Shown piece after piece: positions 18,111 to 26,149 of a DNA stretch of 50,546 nt (within the stretch, counting starts at the first letter, position 1; the number at the start of each line of letters is the position of its first letter). The translations under genes were made by a program, and so were the position numbers. The stretch comes from Paludibacteraceae bacterium (GTDB lineage: Bacteria; Bacteroidota; Bacteroidia; Bacteroidales; Paludibacteraceae). The stretch lies in assembly GCA_017630395.1 (NCBI GenBank), contig JAGBVI010000069.1, forward strand, positions 1 through 50,546, in the 5' to 3' direction. The notes under the pieces are model-generated. The model was not told the DNA's origin and ran no database searches. It saw nothing but the letters and a program-made list of their open reading frames with translations.

Positions 18111-18163
18111 AGGTGGGTTCTATAAATTCAAAATTTTACGAAATGAATTTTTCAGAACCACCT
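18111..18163. repeat. Inverted repeat with GGTGGGTTCTATAAATTC arms
   Basis: GAGGTGGGTTCTATAAATTC on the left and GAATTTTTCAGAACCACC on the right form an imperfect inverted repeat. The left arm is close to the reverse complement of the palindromic module at about 102-124 (GAATTTATAGAACTCACC), so the same module occurs here in opposite orientation. Confidence 0.5.
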
Positions 18164-18209
18164 TAAGTAAAATGCTTTTCAAAATCATCTTGCTCCAATC
18201 TATAGAATT

Positions 18210-18300
18210 AGTTTAAAATAAATCAAAAAATTACAGCAAAGTTCATTCTACTTCTATTTGTGCTTTACCCCATTATAAATGGTGAATTTTTAGAACTTAA
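18210..18300. repeat. Left flanking repeat module, copy 2
   Basis: This diverged copy of 41-129 begins AAATAAATCAAAAA and ends GGTGAATTTTTAGAACTTA. It lies just left of a MITE-like element, as copy 1 does. Confidence 0.5.
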
Positions 18301-18328
18301 CGATATTGATGATTTTTTTGTCGGGCAG

Positions 18329-18525
18329 ATTAAAAGCTGTTTAAATTTTATAGAAAGAAATATTTTAGAGTTTCACTCTCTTATTTTTGGACATTTTTGA
18401 GGTGTTTTTAGCCTATTTTTACCGTTCTTTATTTTTGATAATAGTCAATTATTAACTTCAAAAGAATAATAAATAGATTTTTAGAAATCGCTCACAAATA
18501 GGCTCGAAATTAAATTAAAATTCGA
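18329..18525. mobile_element. MITE-like element, diverged full-length copy (copy B)
   Basis: The left end TTAAAAGCTGTTTAAATTTT resembles the 23-bp inverted end at 50383-50405. The inner stretch AGAGTTTCACTCTCTTATTT is shared with the 50.4 kb copy, and CCTATTTTT ... TTTTTGATAATAGTC ... GGCTCGAAATTAAATT is shared with the copy at 130-246. Its extent of roughly 197 bases agrees with the 199 bases predicted by joining the two partial copies. The right end is degenerate, so its limit is approximate. Confidence 0.5.
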
Positions 18526-18696
18526 AGATAAAATAGGTTAGTTTTGCAATAACGTAGGTAGAAACACCCAAATAAATGCACAAAATTGTCATAGATATTG
18601 GAATATTAAAGTTCATTTAAAAGGCTCTTAAAATTTTAATAAAAATCGGATTAATACCTAAATATTTGTAAATCTGTGATTAAAAGCCCATCTTAA

Positions 18697-18728
18697 TTTG
18701 GCAAATCCAATGAAAAAAATTAATTTTG
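18697..18728 (+). promoter_or_regulatory. Promoter of the SLBB-export gene run
   Basis: TTTG at 18697-18700 and TAATTTTG at 18721-18728, 20 bases apart, match the Bacteroidota promoter form. Transcription would begin near 18735. Confidence 0.7.
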
Positions 18729-18747
18729 CAGACTATTATGGCAAAAA

Positions 18748-21195
18748 ATGAAATTCAATGATTGTATGATGAAGAGAATTTATCTATTTCTTTCAGTTTT
18801 CTTTGTGTGTCTAGGTTTGTCGGCACAAATTACAATGCAAAATTTGCATCAAGTTAAGGTGGACAATTTGTCAGATGCACAGGTTTCTGATTTCGTAAAG
18901 AAGTATACAGATGCCGGCTATACTTTGTCTGATGTAGAGCAGATGGCAAAAGCCAAAAATATGCCATCCTCTGAATTTGAAAAGTTAAAACAAAGAATTA
19001 ATAATTCTGATATGCGAGTTAACCAAGTTTCAACTTCAGACGTGTCAGAGGGGGTATCAGACATGAAAATGACGGCAGTTCAGAATCAGAATATAGAAGA
19101 TGGTGCTGCAGATAATCGTATTTTTGGAGCTTCATTATTCAAAAGTTCAAAGCTATCATTTGAGCCGGGACAAAATATTGCAACACCTAAGACATATAAG
19201 GTGGGACCATCTGATGTGTTGCATGTAGATGTTTATGGAATGAGCGAGGCAACATACGACTTGACGGTGTCGAGAGATGGAGCAATTAGAGTGCCGGGAG
19301 TTGGATTAATTCATGTTAGCGGTTTAACTTTGGAGCGTGTTGAGAATCTTCTTAAGAAAAAAATGACGTCTGTTTATAGTACAATTGCATCTGGAAGGAC
19401 AACAGTTTCAGTGACTATAAATAAGATTCGTTCCATCAAGGTTTATATTTTAGGAGAAGTAGCAAATCCCGGTAGCTATACATTGTCATCGGTATCTTCT
19501 GTTTTTAATGCGTTGAATGCATGTGGAGGACCTTCTAATAATGGATCTATGCGTGCGATTCGTCTCGTTCGCGATGGGAAAGTTTTAGCGGAGGTTGACC
19601 TATATGAGTTTTTGATGAATGGAATTATGCCGAGTGATATTACTTTGCAAGATCAAGATGTGATTCAGGTTCCTCCATACAAAAGTAGAATTACTATCAA
19701 TGGAGCTGTTAAAAGAGATGGAATATATGAGTTGAAGGAGGGGGAGACGCTTGATGATTTGTTAAGATATTGTGGAGGTTTTGTGGATAATGCTTATACA
19801 GAAAGGATCTCTGTATCGCGTAATAAGGGTGGAGAAAAAAGTGTTGCAGATGTTCCTGCAGAGATGTTTGGAATGTTTACTCCGGCATCTGGTGACATTT
19901 ATCAGGTAGGAGAAATATTGGAAAAATATACGAATAGAGTCCAAATTATGGGAAGTGTATTTCGTCCGGGTGTTTATGCACTAGAGCAGGGAATGTCTCT
20001 TCGTGATTTGATTACGAAAGCAAATGGATTGACAGAAGATGCGTTTATGGAACAAGCCTCATTGGTGCGACTACAAGAAGATTTAACTCCGGAAATTATT
20101 TCATTTAGTGTAAAAGATTTAATGAATGGTAATTTCAATGTAGAATTACAAAAAGAGGATATTGTAACCATCGGAGGGAAAAATGATTTTGATTCAAAAA
20201 AGAGTGTGTCGATATATGGTCAAGTTTTTGAACCGGGTTCATTCCCATACTATGAAAATATGACCTTGAAGGATGTGCTTTTCATGGCAAAAGGATTTAA
20301 AGATGAAGCTAATCCCGAAAAGGTTGAAGTTGTCAGACAAATTTTGGATGGAGAAAAGTTGGCATACGATGATGTTAAAACAGAAGTGTTTATTTTATCG
20401 ATGACAAAAGATTTGTCGGGTGTCGGAGGTGATTTTAAAATAGAGCCGAGAGATCAAATAACTGTGCGAACAAAAGTAGGATTGGAAAAATTAGGTAAAG
20501 TTCAAGTTGTAGGGGAGGTAAAAATGCCTGGTTATTATTCCATTACTCGCAAAACAGAAAAGATTTCGGATGTTTTGGCTCGTAGTGGAGGATTAACGGA
20601 GTATTCTTATCCGAAGGGTGCATTTTTGATTCGTTCAGGACATCGCACAGAGGCTGAAAAACAGAGAGATCAAAAGATATTAGCGATGCTTATGGAGCAA
20701 ACAGATAAAAACAATGATGATGATTTAAGAAAAGAGCTAAGTTCTCGTACCGATTTGGTCGGAATTCAGTTGGAGCGCATTTTGGATAGACCCGGAAGAG
20801 AAGGAGATTTAAAAATTGAAGATGGAGATATTATTTTTATTCCAAAGGAGTTGGAGACGATAACAATTGGAGGAGAAGTTCAAGTGCCCGGAAAAGAGGT
20901 TTATACGACATCATCTTTAAGAAAGTATGTAAGAGGTGCCGGTGGTTTTGGAAATAGAGCCGATAAGAGCAAAGTGTATGTTGCCTATTCTAATGGTACG
21001 GTTGCGTCAACAAGACATTTCTTGTGGTTTAAGAATTATCCAGATATTGAACCGGGTGCGCATATTTTTGTTCCAGAAAAACCTGATAAGGGAAATGATA
21101 GCAAAGAGAATGCATCGTTCTTCGTGTCATTGTTTGGTTCAATCGTTTCAATGGCATCTGTTATTGTAACAGCTATTTCTGTAGTAAGTAAATAA
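18748..21195 (+). CDS. SLBB-domain polysaccharide export protein (Wza-like)
   Basis: An 815-residue envelope protein. A signal peptide is clear from KRIYLFLSVFFVCLGLSAQ; ATGs at 18748, 18766 and 18769 are possible, and the last gives the most ordinary signal peptide. A Poly_export domain begins near residue 150 (YKVGPSDVLHVDVYGM) and several SLBB domains follow, recognisable by repeated phrases such as ILGEVANPGSYTL, INGAVKRDGIYEL, IMGSVFRPGVYAL, IYGQVFEPGSFPY and VVGEVKMPGYYSI. The C-terminus ends in a hydrophobic segment of about 25 residues. Such proteins form the outer-membrane exit for capsule or exopolysaccharide. The Wzz-like gene follows 10 bases later. No glycosyltransferases are in the window. 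Confidence 0.9.
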   Translation: MKFNDCMMKRIYLFLSVFFVCLGLSAQITMQNLHQVKVDNLSDAQVSDFVKKYTDAGYTLSDVEQMAKAKNMPSSEFEKLKQRINNSDMRVNQVSTSDVSEGVSDMKMTAVQNQNIEDGAADNRIFGASLFKSSKLSFEPGQNIATPKTYKVGPSDVLHVDVYGMSEATYDLTVSRDGAIRVPGVGLIHVSGLTLERVENLLKKKMTSVYSTIASGRTTVSVTINKIRSIKVYILGEVANPGSYTLSSVSSVFNALNACGGPSNNGSMRAIRLVRDGKVLAEVDLYEFLMNGIMPSDITLQDQDVIQVPPYKSRITINGAVKRDGIYELKEGETLDDLLRYCGGFVDNAYTERISVSRNKGGEKSVADVPAEMFGMFTPASGDIYQVGEILEKYTNRVQIMGSVFRPGVYALEQGMSLRDLITKANGLTEDAFMEQASLVRLQEDLTPEIISFSVKDLMNGNFNVELQKEDIVTIGGKNDFDSKKSVSIYGQVFEPGSFPYYENMTLKDVLFMAKGFKDEANPEKVEVVRQILDGEKLAYDDVKTEVFILSMTKDLSGVGGDFKIEPRDQITVRTKVGLEKLGKVQVVGEVKMPGYYSITRKTEKISDVLARSGGLTEYSYPKGAFLIRSGHRTEAEKQRDQKILAMLMEQTDKNNDDDLRKELSSRTDLVGIQLERILDRPGREGDLKIEDGDIIFIPKELETITIGGEVQVPGKEVYTTSSLRKYVRGAGGFGNRADKSKVYVAYSNGTVASTRHFLWFKNYPDIEPGAHIFVPEKPDKGNDSKENASFFVSLFGSIVSMASVIVTAISVVSK

Positions 21196-21205
21196 AAGAG
21201 AAAAT

Positions 21206-22369
21206 ATGGCAGATTTGGATGAGTTATATAAGTCGTTATTAGGAGAGACGAAAGAAGAATCTATCTCGTTAAACGATATCATAAAGACGTTAAAAGTCTA
21301 TTGGGACTTTCTATTGAAGCGCTGGTGGATTGTGGTCATCTGTGGCTTATTGGGAGGTGCGTTGGGTTTGGTATATGCGTGTTTACGAACAACCAATTAT
21401 GAAGCAAGGTATGTTTTCACAATCGGAGGATCTTCTTCATCTTCTTCTGGTATGGGTTCCCTTACTGCTCTATTGGGGTTGGGTTCCACATCAATGGGAG
21501 CATTTAGTGGTGATAACATTCTTGAGTTATTTAAGTCTCGTTCTTTGATGGAAAATACGTTGTTGTCTCCAATTGAATACAATGGAGATACAATAACTTT
21601 TATGGAATATTCTTTAATTTGTGATAGTGTTCGTGCAAGGTGTTTGGAGCGTGAGCCAGAAGAGAGTGAAAAAATGGAAAAGATTTCTATTTGTGACGTT
21701 GAGTTCCCATATGGACAAAGTCGTTCCTCCTTTTCTCGAGTGCAAGATAGTATTTTATTATCTAAGGCAAGAGCGTTATTGCAAACAAATGTGATGGTGG
21801 AAAAGAGAGATAAAAAGTTGTCGTACGTGGAGTATGTTTTTACTTATCCAGATGAGGCATTTGCTAAAGCTTTTGCAACTTCTCACTTGAATCAGGTTTC
21901 TTCTTTCTATGTAAATACAAAAACGGAGTTGTCTCGTTTGAATATTGAATCTTTTCAAGATCAAGCAGACTCTGTGCGTCGAGAATTAGACAAAGCATTG
22001 AGTAGCAGAGCTTATTATGCTGATGGGAATATGAATGCTGCTCGGCAAATAGTGGGAGTGCAATTAAGAAAGTTAGAAACAGATATTCAGATTCTTGCCA
22101 CTTCGTATGCAGAGATGATAAAGAATATAGAGGTACTTAAGCTGGATTTGGCAAGAGAAACTCCGTTGATACAAATTATAGATAGTCCTATTTTCCCTCT
22201 ACCTAATGATAAAATGAGGAAGGCAAAATGGATTGTGATTGGAGGATTTTTAGGTGGATTTTTATCTTGTTTGGCTTTAGTAGCTTTTTGTTACTATTTA
22301 CAGTTGAAGGAGCAAATGTCCACTGAGGTTACAACATTACCGGCAGACAAGAAGGAGGGAGAGCAATGA
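21206..22369 (+). CDS. Wzz-like chain length determinant protein
   Basis: A 387-residue inner-membrane protein. A cytoplasmic N-terminus is followed by a transmembrane segment at about 40-60 (WWIVVICGLLGGALGLVY), a long periplasmic region with coiled-coil character around 240-320, and a second transmembrane segment at about 343-368. This two-helix plan is that of Wzz/PCP proteins, which set polysaccharide length and partner the outer-membrane exporter encoded just upstream. No C-terminal tyrosine kinase domain is present. A glycine- and serine-rich stretch near 75-105 is typical of many Bacteroidota members. It overlaps coaBC by four bases. Confidence 0.88.
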   Translation: MADLDELYKSLLGETKEESISLNDIIKTLKVYWDFLLKRWWIVVICGLLGGALGLVYACLRTTNYEARYVFTIGGSSSSSSGMGSLTALLGLGSTSMGAFSGDNILELFKSRSLMENTLLSPIEYNGDTITFMEYSLICDSVRARCLEREPEESEKMEKISICDVEFPYGQSRSSFSRVQDSILLSKARALLQTNVMVEKRDKKLSYVEYVFTYPDEAFAKAFATSHLNQVSSFYVNTKTELSRLNIESFQDQADSVRRELDKALSSRAYYADGNMNAARQIVGVQLRKLETDIQILATSYAEMIKNIEVLKLDLARETPLIQIIDSPIFPLPNDKMRKAKWIVIGGFLGGFLSCLALVAFCYYLQLKEQMSTEVTTLPADKKEGEQ

Positions 22370-23562
22370 AAGGGAAGAGGATTATAGTTGGAATAACCGG
22401 AGGGATTGCGGCCTATAAAGTAGCTACGGTGGTTCGTGAAATGAAACGCCGTGGAGCAGAGGTTAGGGTGGTAATGACTCCTATGGCAAAACAGTTTATT
22501 ACTCCATTGACGATGGCAACGTTATCTCAGAATCCCATTGCAGTGGATTTCTTTGATCCTGAAAATGGAGCATGGAATAGTCATGTCTCTTTGGGGTTAT
22601 GGGCAGATGCCTATTTGATAGCCCCTGCAACTGCCAATACGTTAGGTAAAATGGCAAATGGTATAGCAGACAATTTGCTTTTAACTACTTATTTATCTGC
22701 GAAATGTCCGGTGTTTGTAGCACCCTCCATGGATTTGGATATGTATGCTCATGAAGCGACTCAACATAACATCTCACTATTAAAGCAACGCGGGGTTCAG
22801 GTAATTGATGCTGAAGAGGGATTTTTAGCAAGTGGTTTGTCTGGGAAAGGACGCATGGCAGAGCCGGAACAGATTGTGAATGCAATGGATGAGTTTTTTT
22901 CCAAAAATGAGTCGTTAAGGGGAAAGAGAGTATTAATCACAGCTGGACCAACATACGAAAAAATAGATCCTGTACGTTTTATAGGAAACTATTCTTCCGG
23001 CAAGATGGGATATGCGATTGCTGAGGAGTGTGCAAAGCGAGGTGCTGAGGTTATATTAGTGTCAGGACCGGTAAAATTGAATCCTCAACATCCTAATATA
23101 AGAAGAGTTTCTGTTGAATCGGCGCAAGAGATGTTTGAGGCATCTGTGGAAGATTTTCCTACGGTTGATTTTGCTATTTTGAGTGCTGCAGTTGCGGATT
23201 ATACTCCGGAGGTTAAGTCTGATAGCAAAATAAAAAGAGAAAAGACGGGTGCTATGCAGTTGAATTTATCTCCGACAAAGGATATTGCTGCTCATTTGGG
23301 AACCATGAAGAAAGAGGGGCAATTGCTAATCGGTTTTGCGCTTGAAACGGATAACGAATTTGGTAATGCAACTGAAAAATGCAAACGTAAGAATTTTGAT
23401 TTCATTGTGTTAAATTCTTTGAGAGATAAGAATGCAGGTTTCCAGTACGATACCAACAAGATTACGATTATTGATAAATTTGGCACTTCTACCTCTTATG
23501 ATTTGAAACCGAAGTCGGAAGTGGCAAAGGATATTTTGGACTATGCATCGCAATTATTATAA
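22366..23562 (+). CDS. coaBC: Bifunctional phosphopantothenoylcysteine decarboxylase / phosphopantothenate-cysteine ligase
   Basis: A 398-residue cytoplasmic enzyme for two steps of coenzyme A synthesis. The FMN-binding CoaC half (1-175) has GITGGIAAYK, the catalytic His73 in NSHVSLG and APSMDLDMY. In the GRMAEPEQI loop, where E. coli Dfp has its catalytic cysteine, this protein reads FLASGLSGKGRM, with serine near 156. The CoaB half starts near 186 with KRVLITAGPTYEKIDPVRFIGN and includes AAVADYTP and the lysine pair KIKRE. It overlaps the Wzz-like gene by four bases and is followed nine bases later by porD, an arrangement with recN that I recall from other Bacteroidota. Confidence 0.95.
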   Translation: MKGKRIIVGITGGIAAYKVATVVREMKRRGAEVRVVMTPMAKQFITPLTMATLSQNPIAVDFFDPENGAWNSHVSLGLWADAYLIAPATANTLGKMANGIADNLLLTTYLSAKCPVFVAPSMDLDMYAHEATQHNISLLKQRGVQVIDAEEGFLASGLSGKGRMAEPEQIVNAMDEFFSKNESLRGKRVLITAGPTYEKIDPVRFIGNYSSGKMGYAIAEECAKRGAEVILVSGPVKLNPQHPNIRRVSVESAQEMFEASVEDFPTVDFAILSAAVADYTPEVKSDSKIKREKTGAMQLNLSPTKDIAAHLGTMKKEGQLLIGFALETDNEFGNATEKCKRKNFDFIVLNSLRDKNAGFQYDTNKITIIDKFGTSTSYDLKPKSEVAKDILDYASQLL

Positions 23563-23570
23563 GTTTTGTT

Positions 23571-24470
23571 ATGAAATGGTTTAGACTCATATTGTTTTTG
23601 TTGTTCTCTTGCACATTATTTCAGGTGGTATATTCGCAAGAGTTGAAAGCCTATGTTCGAATAAATAGTGACCAAATAGAGGGGACTAACAAAGATATTT
23701 ATGATGAATTAAGTAACAGTTTAACCGAGTTTATTAATTCAAGGAAATGGACTGATGCAACGTTTACGGAGGAGGAGCGGATAGAGTGTAATTTCGTGAT
23801 TACAATTGATAATGTTGCAGGCGAGTCTTATACCGGTCAATTGCAAGTTCAGGCGAGTCGTCCTGTATTTAATTCGGGATATACAACCACTTTGTTTAAT
23901 TTTTTGGATCAGAACTTCACTTTTAACTATACGCAATTTCAACGTTTTGAATTTGATGAAAATCTTTATGAGTCCAATCTACTTTCAACAATAGCATTCT
24001 ATGCAAACATTATTTTAGGACTTCATTTTGATTCGTTTGGCAGATATGGAGGCTCTAAATATCTTGAAAAAGCAGAGTTGATAGCAGCATTGGCTCAGTC
24101 TTCAGATGATGCAGGATGGAAAGCATTTGACAGTGATAGGAATCGTTATGCGTTGATTAGCAATTACATTGATGAACGATTAAAAAGGTTGAGAGATGTA
24201 AATTATGAGTACCATCGTTTCGGTTTGGATGAGATGGTGACTAGTGTGGAAAAGGGTCGAACCGTTATTTATGGACTATTACCCTATCTTCAAGAAATGA
24301 ATCGTTCTTTTCCATATTCGATTGGATTGCAACTTTTTGTTGAAGCCAAATTAAATGAGTTGTTAGATATGTTTAAGCCGGCAACATCAAAAGAGAAAAA
24401 GGAGGTATATGATATATTATCAAGTATCATACCAACACAATCGACGAAATTTCAAGAGTTATTGAATTAA
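23571..24470 (+). CDS. porD: T9SS accessory protein PorD (DUF4835)
   Basis: A 299-residue protein with a signal peptide ending VVYSQ near residue 23. The phrases ELKAYVRINSDQIEGTNKDIYDELSNSLTEFINSRKW, of which the first dozen residues suffice for recognition, together with AFYANIILGLHFDSFG and ALISNYIDERLKRLRD, match the DUF4835 family. Members include PorD of Porphyromonas gingivalis, needed for T9SS, with an exact role still unclear. It is likely periplasmic or bound to the outer membrane. Position between coaBC and recN agrees with the usual Bacteroidota order. Confidence 0.85.
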   Translation: MKWFRLILFLLFSCTLFQVVYSQELKAYVRINSDQIEGTNKDIYDELSNSLTEFINSRKWTDATFTEEERIECNFVITIDNVAGESYTGQLQVQASRPVFNSGYTTTLFNFLDQNFTFNYTQFQRFEFDENLYESNLLSTIAFYANIILGLHFDSFGRYGGSKYLEKAELIAALAQSSDDAGWKAFDSDRNRYALISNYIDERLKRLRDVNYEYHRFGLDEMVTSVEKGRTVIYGLLPYLQEMNRSFPYSIGLQLFVEAKLNELLDMFKPATSKEKKEVYDILSSIIPTQSTKFQELLN

Positions 24471-24481
24471 TTGTAGGAGTT

Positions 24482-26137
24482 ATGTTGAAAAGTTTGACAG
24501 TTGAAAATTATGCACTGATTGAAAAGAGTGAAATCTTCTTCAATGAGGGTTTTTCTGTCATTACGGGTGAAACAGGTTCCGGTAAATCGATATTATTAGA
24601 TGCTCTTGGACTAATTTTAGGTCAGCGTGCCGACCAAAAAATGTTGAAAGATCCGGCTCGGAAATGTGTAGTTGAAGCAATTTTTGATTTAAAAGAATAT
24701 GACCTTCTATCTTTTTTTGAGAGCGAAGAGTTGGAGTATGACGAAGAGACTGTCATCAGAAGAGAAGTTTTGCCTTCCGGAAAGTCTCGTGCATTTGTAA
24801 ATGATTCTCCTGTTTCATTAAGTAGCTTGAAAGAGTTGGCAGAGCGTTTGATTGATATTCATTCGCAGCATGCTAATTTATTGTTGGCAGAGAGTAGTTT
24901 TCAATTGCAAGTTGTGGATGCAGTTGCTGATAATTCGACAGAATTAGCTGAATATAAGGAGTTGTTTTCTGCGTATGTACAGTTGCAACGTGAATTGAAA
25001 ATTTTAGAAGAGCAGTCTGTTGTAGCAGAATCGGATAGAGATTACTTAGAATATCAATTATCTCAATTAAAAGAGTTATCTTTGAAGGAGATAGATCAAG
25101 TAGCATTGGAGGAAGAGTTGTCTTATCTGACGCATGCTACAGAAATTAAGGATGCTATAGAGGGGACAGCATGGTTGTTGAATGGGAAAGATGATAATAT
25201 CTTATCAGAGTTGAAGTCAGCATCACAAATTTTGAGTGGAGTAACCACTCTTTATCCCAAGGTTTCAGGATGGGTAGAGAGAATCAATTCTGTGATGATT
25301 GAAATGAAAGATATTGCTCGGGATTTGGAACAGGAAGTAGAGAGTGTTGAAGTAAATCCCAATCGTTTGGAGAGTGTAGAGAAGACCTTGGATAAAATCT
25401 ATGCGGTAGAGAAAAAACATCATCTGTCATCTGTTCAGGAGTTGATGGAACTTCAAGAGGATTTTGAGAATAAGTTGGAGCAGATAGGAAGTTATTCAGA
25501 GCGGATTACAAATTGTAAAGAGCAGATAAAAAGTATTCAGGAGGATTTGAGTACTAAATCAGCAATGATTTCTGAGAAAAGAGCAAAGGCTGTGCCATCC
25601 TTAGAGCAATCTATGAATAGGTTGTTGATAGAGTTGGGAATTGTGAATGCTCGTTTTAATGTTCAGATTGACAGGTCAGAAACATTCTTGCCAACAGGAG
25701 AGGATTGCATCACATTCTTATTTTCAGCGAACAAGAGTGTTCCGGAGAGAGCATTGCATCAAATTGCGTCTGGCGGAGAAATGTCTCGAGTAATGTTAGC
25801 GTTGAAGTGTATATTGTCGAGAAATGTTAATTTGCCAACTATCTTGTTAGATGAGATAGATACAGGAGTTTCAGGAGAAGTGGCAACGAGGATGGCAATG
25901 TTGATGAAGCAGATGGGAGAATTCATGCAAGTTATCAGCATTACCCATTTACCGCAAATTGCGGCAAAAGGTGATGCTCATTATAAGGTGTACAAAGAGG
26001 ATGGTGAGCAGGGAACCATATCACACATCAAAGCTTTGTCAAAAGAGGAGAGAGAGTTGGAGATAGCTCAAATGTTAAGTGGCTTAAATCCAACAGAAGC
26101 AGCTAAATTAACAGCAAAAGAGTTATTAATTAAATAA
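24482..26137 (+). CDS. recN: DNA repair protein RecN
   Basis: A 551-residue SMC-like ATPase involved in double-strand break repair. Walker A is GETGSGKS at 29-36, the ABC signature is IASGGEMSRVMLALK, and Walker B is TILLDEIDTGVSGEVA, followed by the switch region ISITHLPQIAAKGD. The middle 150-400 is a long coiled coil, as expected. Length is normal. It lies 11 bases downstream of porD and 12 bases upstream of purL. Confidence 0.97.
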   Translation: MLKSLTVENYALIEKSEIFFNEGFSVITGETGSGKSILLDALGLILGQRADQKMLKDPARKCVVEAIFDLKEYDLLSFFESEELEYDEETVIRREVLPSGKSRAFVNDSPVSLSSLKELAERLIDIHSQHANLLLAESSFQLQVVDAVADNSTELAEYKELFSAYVQLQRELKILEEQSVVAESDRDYLEYQLSQLKELSLKEIDQVALEEELSYLTHATEIKDAIEGTAWLLNGKDDNILSELKSASQILSGVTTLYPKVSGWVERINSVMIEMKDIARDLEQEVESVEVNPNRLESVEKTLDKIYAVEKKHHLSSVQELMELQEDFENKLEQIGSYSERITNCKEQIKSIQEDLSTKSAMISEKRAKAVPSLEQSMNRLLIELGIVNARFNVQIDRSETFLPTGEDCITFLFSANKSVPERALHQIASGGEMSRVMLALKCILSRNVNLPTILLDEIDTGVSGEVATRMAMLMKQMGEFMQVISITHLPQIAAKGDAHYKVYKEDGEQGTISHIKALSKEERELEIAQMLSGLNPTEAAKLTAKELLIK

Positions 26138-26149
26138 ATAGCATAAACA

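Larger units (their letters stand above)
18062..18747. other. Repeat-rich spacer between ruvA and the SLBB gene
   Basis: No gene is visible in this divergent spacer. It contains the ruvA promoter, an inverted repeat at about 18111-18163, a diverged left repeat module (about 18210-18300), a full-length diverged MITE-like element (about 18329-18525) and the SLBB-gene promoter. A further -7-like box, TAGTTTTG at 18539-18546, lies just right of the element and could start a longer leader, but has no convincing -33 partner. Confidence 0.6.
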
